DNA from: Rosellinia necatrix
Lineage: Eukaryota; Ascomycota; Sordariomycetes; Xylariales; Xylariaceae
Length of the DNA: 64,000 bases
NCBI GenBank assembly: GCA_021209875.1
Contig: JAGYVD010000001.1
Coordinates: 1,364,001 to 1,428,000 of the forward strand
Direction: 5' to 3'
Positions 11,034-21,477 of this stretch are shown in pieces. Position numbers and translations under genes: made by a program. Below the pieces are notes generated by a model, which had not been told where the DNA came from, did not search any database, and was given only the letters and a program-made list of their open reading frames with translations. Every line of letters begins with the position of its first letter. The first letter of the stretch is position 1.

Positions 11034-13036
11034 ATGCCGAGCCATAAGCACCTGCACCTGCGGCAGGCGCACAAACATTGGAATGATTTCGTCGAAGGAG
11101 TGGAGAGTGTCGCCAATAACCTGAACCCTTTCCAGGATGAGAAGACGCTGGAGGATAGAGCCCCCGACACGGTATACAAAACCGTCTATAAAACCATGTC
11201 GGCAACATTTGATGGTCCTATTGCCGGTTATACGACAGTGGGTGTGCCTGCGGAGACAACCCGGGGCTCGGGAGATGGAGTGACTGCTGCCTCGTCCAAG
11301 GAAACCTCAGTTCCTCGACCTGGCTCAAATGATGGGTCTGAGAGCCTTCCCGGCTCGTTGGGCCCCTCGAAGTCGGTCAATCTACATGGCGAATCGACAC
11401 TGGCACTGGCGGGCACTACTTCGTTGAAGCAGGGGTCCGACTCTTCCTCCGCCACTGGTATCACGGCCTCTCCTAACCCGACAGATGCTGCTGCTTCATC
11501 CAGCCCTTCCTCATCCTCTACCTCTGCCAGCTCAGATACTAGTGCAGCAGCAAAGGCAGGTATCGCGATCGGTGTGCTGGGCGGACTCTTGGTTGTTGGT
11601 TTGATTATCTTTTTCATCTTTAGCAAGCGCAGAAAACAAATGCAACAACAGCGCGCACAGGATGACGAGAAGATCAATGGGCCATTTGTTGGCGGTCGCA
11701 CGGCTTCTATCCATTCTGCGACCGCCGCGGCGCCTCAGCTCAGCTTGCGACCCGTCACCCAGTTCAACCCGACCTTTAACGAGAGACGTTCGAGCAAGGG
11801 TGCTGGCTTAATGCTCGCGGCCGCCGGTGGAAACCAGCGGAGTCTCAGTCCTCAAGAGAAAGGAGGTAGCATGTGGGAACGTCCCTCCACAGCGCACAGC
11901 AACAATCCCGAGAATCCTTTCAGCGACAACGCACATGCCCATTCGCCTACTAGAAACGGATCGTCTACCCCCCAGGAACCCGCCAGGAACCCGTTCGAAA
12001 ATCCCGAGCACGTTGTTGGTATGGCCCAAACTTCTGACTTCCCAGCAACCCCTACGATGTCTGCTCTTGGCGCTAGCACCGTGGCCGTGGCCGCCGCTGC
12101 TGCTGCCGCTGTCGGTACCTCAACTTCATTGACCCGAAAAGCGTCAACCCGCAAAGAAGCACCAGAGCCTTTGGATCTCACTATGCCAGCCACTCTCCCT
12201 GGCCTCCCTAGCCCTCCTAGCCCTACTGGCACTGACTTCAGTATACATTCTGTCGCCCCCGGCCAATCGCCGGGCCCTTCAAAGAGTGCCGCAGCCATCG
12301 CCGAAGCCGGCGGTCCACCCGCTACGACCGTCCACCGGGTGCAGTTGGACTTCAAGCCATCCATGGACGACGAACTAGATCTTCAGGCCGGGCAGCTAGT
12401 ACGGATTATCCATGAGTATGACGATGGATGGGTAAGTGAATTTCATACGTGGTAGTGCTCATTGGGCTAACTTGAGTTCAGGCGCTATGTATTCGTCTTG
12501 ACCGCTCTCGACAGGGTGTCGTGCCTAGGACTTGCCTCTCTACCCGCCCTGTGAAACCTCGTCCTGCCGCTGGCCCTGCTGGCCCCCGTAATGGCGGGCC
12601 CCCGGTCAACCCCAGCGGTCCGCGTGGGCCTCCTCGTGGCCCGCCTCGAGGTCCTGGCCCGAATTACCCCCCTAACTATCCCCCAGGCCCCCCCAACGGT
12701 CGCCCAGAGTCACCCATGAGAACCATGAATGGACGACCTCAGTCCCCCGCTCAGATGCGTCCCTACTCCCCAGCTGGCGGACGGCCCATGAGCCCACATA
12801 CAGCTCGTCCCGCCTCTCCGGCAGGCGGCCCACCCATGAGTCCCGGTCCCCGCTCTCAGTCCCCAGGGCCCCGTCAACAGCGACCACAGAGCCCCAGCGG
12901 AATGAACAGACGACATAGCCCACCGGGCCCCAGCCCTATGAATCCGAATAATTCTCCCCATCAGTTCCGTGGACCCCCTGGACCACCGCCTCAGGGACAA
13001 GTCGACCGGAAGCCCGTGCCCGGTCAGGCATATTAG
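11034..13036 (+). CDS. Single-pass membrane protein with cytoplasmic SH3 domain and proline-rich tail
   Basis: Probably a cell-surface or cortical scaffold that recruits proline-rich partners through its SH3 domain; the pathway is not known. Exons 11034-12431 and 12482-13036, 650 aa. An N-terminal Ser/Thr-rich region is followed by a transmembrane helix at about 176-200 (AGIAIGVLGGLLVVGLIIFF) and a basic stop-transfer SKRRKQ. A Ser/Pro/Ala-rich stretch leads to an SH3 domain at about 434-485. The SH3 signature includes DDELDLQAGQLVRIIHEYDDGW and GVVPRTCL, interrupted by the intron exactly after the DDGW tryptophan codon. The remaining 160 residues are repeats rich in PRPxSPxxxRPMSP. No obvious signal peptide, so topology is inferred. 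Layout resembles Fus1-type TM/SH3 proteins, but I would not assign that name. Confidence 0.85.
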
Positions 13037-13189
13037 AAAATCAGATACCAATTGATGGATCTTTAAACGACAATTAATCTTCTCTACACTCGCTTGCGAC
13101 ATTTTTCGATTTTCCGTTGGTCTTTTGACTTTTGCACCATGCTACATTTGCGTTCATATCGTCGTAGCACGACGTAGCCTCCATGGCTC

Positions 13190-13570
13190 CTACACGCCCC
13201 TGTTCGAATATTGAACATAATCGACCGCAACCATTCGCGAGATTTTGCTCACCAGTTTAACGGGAAATTTCTTGTTCATAATTTTTAGTTTGGCCGGAGT
13301 AACGGCGTCGCTACAGCCATCCCAGCGCATGTCGCTTACAACCGTGAAACGGCTTCTGAAACGTTGCCTCTTCTCTCCGGGCTTGGGCAACAGAAGACAT
13401 GAGACTTCAGGATTGTCTAATGCTCCGTACTGCTCAAGGTCTAGAGGTTTAGCTCCAACTCTCATCGCCAATCCAATACCTCTCTCATTCTGTACACCAG
13501 TCACAATGATGAGCCTGGTCGGTATTTCGGTTTTTGCCTCGGTGCAAACGCATATGGGTGGTTGGCTCAT
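13190..13570 (-). CDS. Possible small orphan protein, 126 aa
   Basis: An uninterrupted frame convergent with the SH3 gene, starting 150 bases after its stop. Composition looks more protein-like than the overlapping plus-strand frame (mixed charged and hydrophobic residues, few low-complexity runs). I recognise no domain, signal peptide or membrane segment. It may equally be chance or part of the 3' UTR region. Weakly supported. Confidence 0.2.
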   Translation of the reverse strand: MSQPPICVCTEAKTEIPTRLIIVTGVQNERGIGLAMRVGAKPLDLEQYGALDNPEVSCLLLPKPGEKRQRFRSRFTVVSDMRWDGCSDAVTPAKLKIMNKKFPVKLVSKISRMVAVDYVQYSNRGV

Positions 13571-15152
13571 TGGTCTAGAAAGTTACTGGTTGGACAAGGT
13601 CTAACGTCGGGGTATGAAGAGAAGGGCCGTGTCCGAAGTCGAGGGGACGATGACTATGTGTGCAAGATTTGGGATTGTGTTCTTCCATGGCGAGCCATGC
13701 CGGCAGCCCCGGGGCGCCCCCTTTTCTAGGTCATACGGTAGATGAATTGAGTGGTTGTCCAATAGATATATCTGATTTTCTATGTGATCCATGATGATTG
13801 GTCCGATTATACCTATCCCATTACACAGCATTGCTTTTTTCATCTAGACTCTATTCGCAATATTAGACCTTTCATACCGCGCGGGTCGCATCATACAATG
13901 ACAACGAAGTACTGAATCGAGCTATCAAGCAAAATCCGCGAGCGCCTCACAAATTGATTCCTTATTCCTTAGAATCGATGCCCTACCAAGTCTAATCCAG
14001 GCCCTTTGGGCATTAAGGACTCGGCCCTCAACATGGACATACCTATTGTCGACCAGGTTAGTGTTGTAGACGCAATGTTCCCGCTACAAACGTATTACGG
14101 CACACATGAAATAGCTTGATCTAGAGGATACTGGCCTATATAGTGAAGGGACATCCGGTCTATAGCCTGTCTAGGTTGCCAAAGGATCACGGGCGGATTC
14201 CAAATGTTTGCATTCCACAGAAGGCTTCTCGCCGGCCGATAGATAGTCCGCGGAAACATCTTGCCTACCCAGGTAAACTAGCTCTACCTAAGTAGTTACC
14301 TGCAACCGGATGCACAACAGGGTGGCTTGCAGATAACTGCAACGTGCCATGTCATTTGGTTCTTCGCCCCCAGAAGCCATCTAGCGTTCGCAGCAGCGAG
14401 AGAGCGCGCGGAATGTCACCTTCCGTCTCCGCATTGCTTAGTACTACGTAGGTAGTGTACCTTTGCTGTCTCGCTTTTCTGATCTATATGCCGGTAGTTT
14501 TATCAATGGGGGATCGGGCTTGGCGGTCGTCTATCCCTTCCTTTCTTTTTTTTTTTTTTTTTTTTAAAAAAAAAAGAAAAAAAAGAAAAAAACTACGATT
14601 CAAGTTTGGCTTACTATCTAGGTAGGACTCGTCACCTTACCACTCTCACCGCGCGAAGTGCTGAGAATTGTAGCACCAAGCGGGCGGTGCGCGCGAGGAA
14701 TAATGCTAACAGATAGGTCCCTTTCCCCACGATACCGTGGCCTGGGGTCCCTAGACGACAGTTAGTCGCCTAGAGGGAGCTAGGGTTGTATTACCTACCC
14801 TACGAGTATGTTCGATGTAGTGTACCGGGTGATTCCCCGAGAAGCTCGTCCCTTCACGGGTGTAACGCTAGCAATAACCGGATGAGACCGGCCTGCGATT
14901 TCGTTGGTTCCTCTATCCGCCGGCATGGGATGAGATGGGCATGCATTAGGTTAAATGGGCGCCAAAGGGGTGAATGATGCCAGGGGAGGGAGGGAGGTTG
15001 GCCGCGATATATCCTAGGACGTGAATAACAACGTGTATCTCGGGATAGCGTAACGGACGAGGTATTCGTCCTAAACCCCATCTACACCCGACGCCTCTTA
15101 CGAGGACCCCAACTACAACTACAACTACAACTACAACTACAACAAAAAAACA
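13571..15152. other. Intergenic region with poly-T/poly-A inverted tract and CTACAA repeat
   Basis: No gene seen. Bases 14540-14592 are a long T-run (with one C) followed directly by an A-run with G interruptions, able to fold on itself. Bases 15112-15145 are about six tandem CAACTA units ending in an A-run immediately before the ATG of the next gene, probably in its 5' UTR. Confidence 0.6.
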
Positions 15153-15777
15153 ATGCATCTCTCTCAGACGCTCCTCCTCCAATCCACGGCGCTCCTGCTC
15201 GCGACGCTCCCGGCGGCGGCGGGCCTCAAGGTGGCCAGCAACCTGCAGGTGCTGGAGTGGACGTCGCAGCTGATCGCGAAGGAGGACTACTTCAACAGCA
15301 GCGGCGGCAGCAGCGGCAGCACGGTGTCGATCGTGAACGGCGGGGTGGCGAGCCTGATCGCGGGGGGCGGGAGCGACGGGAGCGCGGACCTGGGGGGGAA
15401 CGCGGAGACGCAGCTGCTGCGGCAGTACGCGACGCACCGGGAGCTGCGGGCGGTGGTGACGACGGCGGAGGTGTACTACCGGATCGCGGCGAGCCGGCGG
15501 GCCGGGGTGGCGTCGGCGCGGGACCTGCGGGGGGAAGCGGATCGGGGCGCTGCCGGGGACGTCGTCCGAGTACTTCGTGCGCACGTACCTCGCCGCCGCC
15601 GCGGGCCTGCAGCCGTCCGACTACACGATCGTGCCGGGGTCGGCGTGCCTGCGCGCCCCGTGCGGCCAGGGCACGTTCCCGGCCATGCTGCGCCGCGGCG
15701 CCGTCGACGCCGTCGCCCTCTGGGAGCCGACCGTCCAGCTGGCGGCCGACGCGCTCGGTGCCGACGACGCCGTCCTG

Positions 15778-15808
<31 letters not shown>

Positions 15809-16206
15809 GCGACGACGACGACCAGACGGCGTACCGCGAGATCTACGGCCTGGCCACGACGACCCAGCGGCTCGCGGACCCGGCGGCCCGCCGCGACATC
15901 GTGGCGTTCGTGCGCGCGCTCGTGCGCGCGTCGGCCGACTTCGCCGCGGGCGGCGACGCCGTCGTGGCCCGCGCCGCCGCCGCCGTCGGCGCCGACCCGG
16001 CGCTGCTGCGCCGCGTCTGGCCCGTCCACCGCTGGGTCGCCCGCGTCCCCCCGGACCTGCTCGACGTCCTCGTCCGCGAGGACGCCTACGTCGCCGCCCT
16101 CGACCGCCGCCCCGCCATGTCCAGGGACGTCCTCGCCGCCCTCGTCGACACCAGCGTGCTGGAGGAGGCGCTGGCGGGCATGGACGTTGCCCCCGTAGCC
16201 CTATAG
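15153..16206 (+). CDS. Secreted SsuA/NMT1-like solute-binding protein with a +1 frameshift
   Basis: Resembles the periplasmic binding proteins of bacterial sulfonate/nitrate/thiamine-precursor ABC importers (SsuA/TauA/NMT1 fold); its fungal role and ligand are unknown. Residues 1-24 look like a signal peptide (MHLSQTLLLQSTALLLATLP). Lobe 1 reads ...GVASARDLRG in one frame; lobe 2 continues KRIGALPGTSSEYFVRTYL in the next frame. The break sits in a run of six G (15529-15534); five would restore frame and give 350 aa. KRIG..PGTSSEYF is the typical hinge after the DLRGK motif of the family. A Gly/Asp microsatellite (about 15780-15830) encodes a linker. Coding DNA is extremely GC-rich compared with the flanks. 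It could be a sequencing error, a recent pseudogene, or a transferred gene. Confidence 0.7.
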
Positions 16207-16771
16207 CCCCCTTCCCCCCCAATGTCTACGATTTCTTTAGGAGGTTAAAATTGCAGCTGAAAAGCCTCGTTTCAAGGTTTTAGGGGGGGGGGGAGGTTCC
16301 TTGTTTTGTTTTTGTTTTATTTTTCTTCTTGTCTCTCCCCTTCCCCTTCCCCTTTTGGTCACATCATTTATTGGCTCTCTGGGCGCTAGGTAAGGTTAGA
16401 CCTTGGAGAGTTTAGTGTCTGCCGCGTGGGATTCGCTCGCCTCGCTGACCGGTACGCTCTGATCTGACCTGTGAGATAAAGTCGCAGATACATTGTGGCA
16501 TTCTCCCATTCTTAGCGCCGAGAAATTCATCTATGTGCCCCTTGCTCTCTCTCTAAAATACCCAGTTAACTTATAGTGATGGTTTGTTTGTGAGAGATGA
16601 GAGATTGAGTTCTGTCTATTCTGCTTTTGAGGGTATAACTAAGCCCTCTCTGTCTTGGTCATTACCTATCCGAAGATTTGGCTTCATGAAACGAACCAAC
16701 CTTGGAACCTCTACCCGAAATTTACTTTTATCTTGCTTCCATACCTGGCCTCTTGGAACCAGGGTTTGACG
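16207..16771. other. Intergenic spacer
   Basis: Between the solute-binding protein gene and the GNAT remnant. It has a G9-G10 run near 16284 followed by a T-rich and CTTCCCCTTCCCC tract. No gene seen. Confidence 0.5.
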
Positions 16772-17200
16772 ATGGGTGACGTGAATCTGCCATCCCGCTA
16801 TGAGATACGCCCCTTAGAGCTCGAACACCTAGAATGGGCAAAAGCCCTCTTTGCACATAGTACTGTACCAGAAAAATCCCCTTAATCCGCCCATTATTCC
16901 TGACACGGGAACGCGGCATTACACCCCTTTTTCGACAATACGTCTCGTAGGAGACCAGACACTGGACTAACACGAAACCGTGCCCAAATAATAATAATAA
17001 TAATAATAAAAATAATAGGTATTCGGCTCCCCCTTTATGGCGTAACCTCTACCCCGACAATAAGACGGCTAGGTTCCACGGACTCTACCAGGCGAGCCAC
17101 TACCTCCTCAGACACCAGATCGCGTCGGGCCTGTCGCTCGGCGTCTTCGACACCGAACATGTACCCAGAGACCCAAGACCCACCCCGTCCGATACCGACA

Positions 17201-17231
<31 letters not shown>

Positions 17232-17419
17232 CGCCGTGTGCCTGCGACGGGAGGAAGAGGAGGGAGGGGGATGGGGAGGTCGACGGGCGTGGTGGGCGGC
17301 GCTTCCCGCTGAGGCAGAGGCTGGCGAGGGTCTATGTTGCGCTTACGTAGGTTGGTGGGTGTGTGTGTTTATGTACATATGTATGTATATATGTATGCGT
17401 GTGTATGTGTGTGTATGTG

Positions 17420-17453
<34 letters not shown>

Positions 17454-17469
17454 GCCTAGAGATCGTTAG
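16772..17469 (+). pseudogene. Decayed GNAT-like acetyltransferase gene fragment
   Basis: Exon 1 (16772-16864) encodes LPSRYEIRPLELEHLEWAKA and ends AHST before a GTACCA donor. After an intron ending AATAATAG at 17018, the second exon gives VFGSPL. A +1 shift in the CCCCCTTT run at 17029-17036 then leads to WRNLYPDNKTARFHGLYQASHYLLRHQIAS and GVFDTEHV. These blocks match the N-terminal half of a fungal GNAT-fold family as I remember it. After FDTEHVPRDP the sequence dissolves into a GAC repeat (poly-Asp) and then a (TG/TATG) microsatellite. No acetyl-CoA-binding half is present. Frameshift plus missing C-terminal half make a pseudogene most likely. Confidence 0.6.
17196..17456. repeat. GAC trinucleotide run followed by TG/TATG microsatellite
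   Basis: Bases about 17196-17232 are tandem ACG/GAC units. From 17355 to 17452 the sequence is a mixture of GTGTGT, GTATGT and ATATAT. Both lie in the decayed 3' half of the GNAT remnant. Confidence 0.85.
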
Positions 17470-17740
17470 ACACTGACTGGTTGGGTAGTTTGTTTCTTTT
17501 AGTCATGTGGATGAGACCTTTCCCGAGTCAGGGGTCGTAAAGCTTTACGTTGATCAGTTGTTGGTTGGTGTGTTTAGTGATTGCTACGGCATTTGTGGCG
17601 GGTGATGAATTTATACTCTTCATTTCTTATAACATTAATACGTAACATTACTCAATTATCCCAATCACCACCTCCGGGAAATATGTGCCACGAGTTGCCT
17701 CTTTTTTTTTGGGCGGATATTTATTGTTTTTTTTTTTTTT

Positions 17741-19333
17741 TTAGAGGGACGGGCTCACGCTCGCCTGGGGGACGGAGCACGTCTTGGACAGCGCGGCGCG
17801 CGCTTCGGTGCTGTTGGCGCTGACGCAGGGCATGCCGATGCCGCCCTTGACGCCGTCGCAGATGATGACGGGGTCGCCGCCGCACGGCGACGTGATGTTG
17901 AAGTTCTTGAACGTGATGTTCTCGCACACGGCGTCCGGGTTCGTCGAGCACGTCAGACTGGCCACCGCGAGCCCGTACTTGCCGCTCGTGTAGCCCGTGA
18001 AGTTCTCGAAGCTGATGTTGGTGATGTTCATCATCGATGGGTACTTGTTGCATGTCTCCGAGTCGATCTAGAGTGGTTTTGTTAGTTTAGTAAACTTAGG
18101 AGGGGGGACGAGGTAGCGGGTATGAGTGAAGTGTCAACTCACGTTGAAGTAGCATGAATCAAGGAAGGCCGAATATTCATTGTTCGCCTGATAGAAGTTT
18201 CGGAAGGTCACGTTGTCCTGCGATTGTTAGACATCGTATCTCTCTCTTGGGAGTTAAGGGAAGACTTACGATGAAACCGTATCCAACGTCAGGGCCGGCC
18301 CAAGACTTTAGTCGGGCGCCATCTATAACAGTCAGGAGTTAGTAAGAGTGCCCCCACGGTCTGTTGAAAGAATGACCAAATGCTCTCGGGAAAATGACTT
18401 ACGTTGGCCGTTGAGAAGCCAGACGTTCTCAATGACGACATCCTTGACGAAACTCTTCTCTCCCTTGTATTGGCCAAGAGAGCCCATGGATTGACCATGA
18501 GTTCCATTGCAGTACATGGTATCGACGTGTATGTTGGAGGCATTGGACTTCGGGGAGAAGCAGTCATCCCCAATGTCGACCCACGTCCGCTTGACGGTGA
18601 CGTCCTCGACGTTTAGCGAGTCGAAGAAGTCGGTGTTTTTGGGTAGGGAGGAGGCGTTGTTGGACTGGGCGGTGACTATGACGTCGGAGAAGGAGACGCC
18701 CTTGGACGTCACGATGAAGTTGGTCCAGCAGGGCGAGTCCTTCTCGTGGATGCCCTCCATGGCGAAGTTGGTTGCGTTCTCGGCGTAGAATAAGATTGGT
18801 CGCAGGTATTCGTTGTCCGGGTCCAGAATCTCAAGGCCTGCGAACTCGTTCCACCAGCGCTGGCCGTTGCCGTTGAGAACGCCCTCGCCAAAGATCCTGA
18901 TATCCTTGCCGCCCCATTTCCAGAACATCAAACTCTTCTGGAAGGGGTGGGTGAAGGCATTGGCTTGCCAATATGGAGTGTCGTTTGTAAACTTGACCTC
19001 GCCGTCCCAATGCACTTGGACATCGTTGAGGAAAGTCAGATCGAGGGGCTTGCCAATGACGAAGAGGTCGTTCTTCGGTAGGTATAGGGTACCGCCGTGG
19101 TTGGCCTTTTTCAGACCAGCCTTGAACTCGTCAGATACATCGTCGGTGTCATTCCTCGATGATCGGATCTTGACAACGCGGCGGTGAGGATGGCCCCCCT
19201 TTCCCTTTCCCTTGTAGGGGTGTTTCTGGCGAAACTCCTCGATGCTTCGCGGCATGTTGGCCGGCAGCTCGGCAGAACTGGCAATCACGCCAGTGATGGC
19301 CGAGAGCAGCGCAAGGAGACTCGAAGAACGCAT
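17741..19333 (-). CDS. Secreted exo-polygalacturonase, glycoside hydrolase family 28
   Basis: Hydrolyses terminal galacturonate from pectin outside the cell. Exons: 19333-18403, 18322-18270, 18217-18143, 18067-17741, giving 461 aa. Signal peptide at 1-19 (MRSSSLLALLSAITGVIAS). GH28 catalytic blocks in order: NTDFFDS (about 232), GDDCFSPKSN (about 247), CNGTHGQSMGSLGQY (His about 273), and ARLKSWAG, the R-x-K block, reconstructed across intron 1. SMGSLG rather than the endo-type GHG-S-I-GS favours an exo-enzyme, and many N-glycosylation sites agree. All introns have GTRAGT donors and matching phases. Upstream, a TATA-like AATAAAAG (near 19455) and SYGGRG-type CreA sites (19470-19475, 19559-19564) suggest carbon repression; this is inference. 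Confidence 0.92.
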
Positions 19334-20490
19334 ATTGACTGATTGACTGACTGATTGACTGGCTGACTGACTGTGCTCTCGACGAGTATCGAGGGGAACG
19401 GGTGAGCTGGAGGGACGCAGAGACCTCGACTAACAGGAGTTGGTCGACGGCTTTTATTCTTGCCCTTTACCCCAGCTCTTAGTTACCCCGATCCCCCTTC
19501 CCCCATCTCATCAGTTAGAAGCTACTACTCTCAGAGTGCCTTAACATGCAGGGGATAGCTCCAGCTCGCCCGACCAACAAAGAAAAAAAACAAAAAAAAA
19601 CAAACATCTCGCAATGCTTCCCACCTATCAAACGGAGCGCAACCCTAGCAAGGGACCTGGACCAGGGAAATGGCTAAATCGAAGTCGGATACCGGCCAGG
19701 TTTTTTCTCTCCCAGTCAGACCTAGATTGCAACTAGATTACCAAAGCGATTGGCTCCTCCGGCACGGTCCGGTTTCTGATTGATGGAAGTTCTATAGACG
19801 GGTCCCAGCGCCTATTTCTCCGCCATGCTATGGATCCTGTTCTCCGCATTTCCCCAACCTTCCCCTTGCATTCTTTCCTGCCCGCAGGCTTGGCTCTGTA
19901 AGCCAAGTCCTTCTTCTAAGAGTATATATATTAAAACTCGGTATGGGGCGACATTTAGACAATCCGAGCACCTGGGGTTTAGCTGTATGATCTCAAAGGA
20001 TAGTGACTGTAACATGAGATTGTAAATCAAGCTAGAGCAGTGTAAGCATATGCAAGTCAGCTCGGACGCCTTTAGTTGCTCATACTACATACACTAAGCC
20101 TCATGGCGTAATGAGCATGGATTATTTAGGGTCGTGTAGTCGTTAACGACAAGACCTAAACAATTGACTCGCCAATTCATCCTTAGTGGCCCTAAAAAAG
20201 ACGCGTAAAGTTGTTGGGAAGAAAGCTAGTTCAGACGAGAAATCGTCTATAGTAGGAATCTACGAAATCTCGAGTTGGCATCTTCTTCTCCCCAAGTCTA
20301 TCCACCAAAATGAACGACGCTCACATCTTACATACTGAGTTCCCGGGGTAACATTCTAGGGCAACTTTCGTACATACATACCAAAAAAAAAAAAAAAAAC
20401 CATTAGACATAGGCCATTTAAACAAGAGACAGCATGCCTGCCAAGCCAAGTATCCCCCCCCCCCCCCCATCAACGCGCCCCCGGCCAGCT
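19334..20490. promoter_or_regulatory. Intergenic region, promoter side of the exo-polygalacturonase
   Basis: Contains the promoter of the GH28 gene (left part) and the 3' flank of the enoyl-CoA hydratase gene. Tandem ACTGATTGACTG-type units lie at 19333-19370, directly before the GH28 start. A-runs lie at 19583-19602 and 20380-20398, and a C12 run at 20449-20468. No gene seen. Confidence 0.5.
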
Positions 20491-21477
20491 CTACAGCTTG
20501 CTGTCCTTCCAGACGGGCTTCCTCCTCTCGTTGAAGCTCTTGACGCCCTCGACGAAGTTCTCGCCCTTCTCGATGCGCGCGTACCAGCCGTTCGCGACGA
20601 GGTCGGTGGCCTGGGCGGGGCCGACGCCCTCCCAGCCGAGCTTGAGGCCCTCGCGCGAGACGATGACGGCGTCGGGGCTGTTGGCGGCGATGCGCCGGGC
20701 CCAGGCGAGCGCGGCGTCCACCACGACGGCATTCCCGGAGGCGGTGGTGGTGCCGGTGGCGGAGGTGACCGGCACGACCTCGTTGACGAGGCCCCAGCGC
20801 AGCATCTCGTCGGCGCCGTAGCTGGCGCGGCCGCCGAGCGCCATCTCGGCGGCGCGCTGGCGGCCGACGGAGCGCACGAGGCGCGGCAGGGCGCCCGCGA
20901 GCGCGATGACGCCGATCGTCACCTCCGGCAGCCCGAACGTGGCCCCGGCCGCCGCGACGACGAGGTCGCAGTTGATGGCCATCTCCATGCCGCCGCCGAG
21001 GCAGAGGCCGTTGACGGCCGCGACGACGGGCTTCTTGCCCGCGCGGTTGCTGAGGCCGCCGAACCCGTCCGCCGGCATCCTACCTCCTCCTCCTCCTCCT
21101 CCCCCTTCTTCTCCTTCTTCTCCTGACGATGACGCAGCACTACCACTACCACTACCACTACCACTACCACTACCGCTACCGCTACGGCTGCTATCCTCGT
21201 GGTTGATGCTGTTCCACTCCTTCAGGTCCTGCCCGGCGCAGAACGCGCGCCCCGTCCCCGTCAGCACGGCGCACCGCAGCGACGCCTCGCCGTCGTACCA
21301 GCGCCACAGCCGCGCGAGCGCGAAGTGCTGCGGCCGCGGGATCGCGTTTAGCTGCCGCGGCCGGTTGAGCCGCACCAGCAGCACGTGCGCTTCCGGGAAC
21401 GACACCACCGTGTCCGGCACCGCCGGCGGCGGCGAGGAGAGCGTGGGCGGCAGCTTGGTGTCCGATGGGTCGGCCAT
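20491..21477 (-). CDS. Peroxisomal enoyl-CoA hydratase/isomerase-family protein
   Basis: Crotonase-fold enzyme acting on an acyl-CoA in the peroxisome; hydratase versus isomerase is not resolved. Single exon, 328 aa. Crotonase landmarks: LNRPRQLNAI, the first oxyanion block GRAFCAGQDLKEW, the second oxyanion block NGLCLGGGMEMAINCDLV, and FGLPEVTIGV with the usual catalytic Glu. The protein ends in SKL, a canonical PTS1 peroxisomal signal. Between GQDLKEWNSINHE and the next helix lies a 30-odd-residue insertion of Gly-Ser repeats, Glu and poly-Gly, encoded by ACTACC and CTCCTC microsatellites; this loop is short in typical members. GC-rich like the solute-binding gene. Fungal PTS1 hydratases serve fatty-acid breakdown or siderophore/polyketide side pathways; nothing nearby decides. 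Confidence 0.9.
   Translation of the reverse strand: MADPSDTKLPPTLSSPPPAVPDTVVSFPEAHVLLVRLNRPRQLNAIPRPQHFALARLWRWYDGEASLRCAVLTGTGRAFCAGQDLKEWNSINHEDSSRSGSGSGSGSGSGSGSAASSSGEEGEEGGGGGGGGRMPADGFGGLSNRAGKKPVVAAVNGLCLGGGMEMAINCDLVVAAAGATFGLPEVTIGVIALAGALPRLVRSVGRQRAAEMALGGRASYGADEMLRWGLVNEVVPVTSATGTTTASGNAVVVDAALAWARRIAANSPDAVIVSREGLKLGWEGVGPAQATDLVANGWYARIEKGENFVEGVKSFNERRKPVWKDSKL

Noticed and set aside
15257..16222. Long overlapping frames on both strands (up to 313 aa) across the GC-rich block
   Set aside because: They are Arg/Pro/Ala-rich shadows caused by extreme GC content; only the frame with signal peptide and binding-protein motifs is credible.
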